A stretch of 64,000 nt of DNA from NCBI RefSeq assembly GCF_024436065.1, contig NZ_JANFNS010000002.1:62001-126000 (forward strand), written 5' to 3'. This DNA is from Saccharibacillus sp. JS10. GTDB taxonomy: Bacteria > Bacillota > Bacilli > Paenibacillales > Paenibacillaceae. Made by a program: the position numbers and the translations under genes. The stretch's first letter is position 1. Each line of letters opens with the position of its first letter. A model generated the notes under the pieces. It ran no database searches. It saw only the letters and a list, made by a program, of their open reading frames with translations, and was not told the DNA's origin. Positions 63,106 to 64,000 of this stretch are shown here, piece after piece.

Positions 63106-64000
63106 ATGAACAAAACGATTGGCATGCTCGCTCACGTAGACGCAGGCAAAACGACGTTCGCCGAGCAATTGCTTTATCATACGAACAGTATTCGAAACCG
63201 TGGACGGGTCGATCACCGGGATGCTTTTATGGATAGCCATGAGATTGAAAAAGCACGCGGAATTACGGTATTCGCCGGGCAAGCGGTAATGAGTTACAGG
63301 GATTCTATCTATTATATGCTCGATACGCCGGGTCACGTCGATTTTTCTGCCGAGATGGAGCGGGCGCTGCGCACGATGGATTATGCGGTACTGCTACTCA
63401 GCGCGGCAGAAGGCGTCGAAGGGCATACGGAGACAGTCTGGCAATTGCTGCGGCGTTACAACGTTCCGACATTCTTTTTTATCAATAAAAGTGACCGGGA
63501 AGGTGCCGATGTAGAGCGGGTACAGCATGAGATTCGCAGCCTGCTTACAGAAGATATGATCGATCTAAGTACGCATCTGGAGATCGACGAACTGGGGGAC
63601 GCTCTAAAATTAAGCGAGACGCTGCAAAACTTTTTGGCGGAACGAAATGAACCTCTGTTAGAAGCTTATTTTGAAGAAAAAGTTACGAATGAGCAGTGGG
63701 ACGCTGAATTGATTGCGATGATTGCACAGAGCCGTATTTTTCCGTGTCTGCATGGTTCGGCATTGCTTGATATCGGGATTTCCGATTTTTTGCACAAGTT
63801 CGATCGGCTTACGACCACGGATTATCCGTTGCAAGAACAAGCGCTTCAGCATTCTTTTGCCGGATATGTGTACAAAATCGGGTACGATGCTAGCGGAACA
63901 CGGCTGACGTATATCAAAGCGCTGCAAGGTTCGCTCGGGGTACGAGAAACGGTAAGCTACATCAAGCGAAACGAGGAGCAGCAAAATTCGACTGAGGAAA
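63106..64000 (+). CDS. TetM/EF-G-like ribosomal protection GTPase, partial
   Basis: 5' 298 codons of a translation GTPase; the gene runs past the window. Walker A is AHVDAGKTT (about 8-16), switch I GITVFAG region, G3 DTPGHVDF (about 75-82), G4 NKSD (NKID in classical EF-G/TetM, about 128-131). Domain II starts near residue 245. The pattern fits TetM/TetO-like ribosomal protection proteins and their chromosomal relatives in Paenibacillaceae. ATG 63106 is in the family position; TTG 63097 is closer to AAAGGA (63086-63091). Whether it confers tetracycline resistance cannot be read from this part. Confidence 0.88.
   Translation, partial: MNKTIGMLAHVDAGKTTFAEQLLYHTNSIRNRGRVDHRDAFMDSHEIEKARGITVFAGQAVMSYRDSIYYMLDTPGHVDFSAEMERALRTMDYAVLLLSAAEGVEGHTETVWQLLRRYNVPTFFFINKSDREGADVERVQHEIRSLLTEDMIDLSTHLEIDELGDALKLSETLQNFLAERNEPLLEAYFEEKVTNEQWDAELIAMIAQSRIFPCLHGSALLDIGISDFLHKFDRLTTTDYPLQEQALQHSFAGYVYKIGYDASGTRLTYIKALQGSLGVRETVSYIKRNEEQQNSTEE

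Overview
The window reads as a chromosomal segment of a Gram-positive, low-to-moderate-GC endospore-former of the Paenibacillaceae (Paenibacillus or Saccharibacillus type; the genus is a guess). Evidence: strong AGGAGG-like ribosome sites, frequent TTG/GTG starts, S-layer-homology (SLH) surface proteins, a 7TMR-DISM histidine kinase, and Bacillales families such as YrzA/DUF2536, SF0329, MneP-like CDF and YxiN/DbpA. No rRNA, tRNA, transposase, prophage or CRISPR array was seen. Genes are mostly short units closed by clear intrinsic terminators.

Layout. 1-521: broken minus-strand coding fragment. 659-3506: two-component pair. 3941-7576: first SLH protein. 7724-9624: SF0329 gene coupled to a CLC channel. 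9693-20745: YrzA-like protein, a 39-bp-repeat protein, Bcr/CflA transporter, amino-acid permease, chemoreceptor, Mn-type CDF exporter, FAD monooxygenase, and an MFS exporter with its TetR regulator (two matching operators). 20925-23011: small hypotheticals. 23036-32915: two very large paralogous SLH/NHL/GLUG proteins, three copies of one promoter module, and a candidate small RNA. 33069-37956: membrane protein, TetR/SDR divergent pair, DUF7660, RlmD-type rRNA methylase. 37995-38895: strong promoter, two tandem 86-bp-spaced RNA repeats, terminator, then a PBECR4 (BECR-fold RNase-like) gene. 39060-42954: Fur-box-controlled siderophore ABC importer. 43226-53758: Dus, DbpA, orphan kinase with a lipoprotein, GT-C-like membrane protein, lipoproteins. 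53943-57695: acetyltransferase, a structured non-coding stretch, GAF-GGDEF-EAL protein, stress-type SDR. 57764-64000: acetyltransferase, Gfo/Idh/MocA and RpiR genes overlapping tail to tail, AraC regulator with GH4 alpha-galactosidase, and the start of a TetM/EF-G-like GTPase.

Two regions deserve most attention. First, 37995-38895 has the architecture of a type III toxin-antitoxin locus (promoter, tandem RNA repeats, terminator, RNase-fold gene), but with a PBECR4 protein where ToxN/CptN/TenpN would stand; the two repeats differ by pair-preserving changes in a hairpin. Second, the SLH locus carries three copies of a module with an 11-bp-period direct repeat of TGTTCAGA exactly 9 bp before a -10 box. 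Two copies precede SLH genes; the third precedes a non-coding unit with three C-rich-loop hairpins, one loop containing CCUCC, suggesting a co-regulated small RNA. Both are inferences from sequence only.
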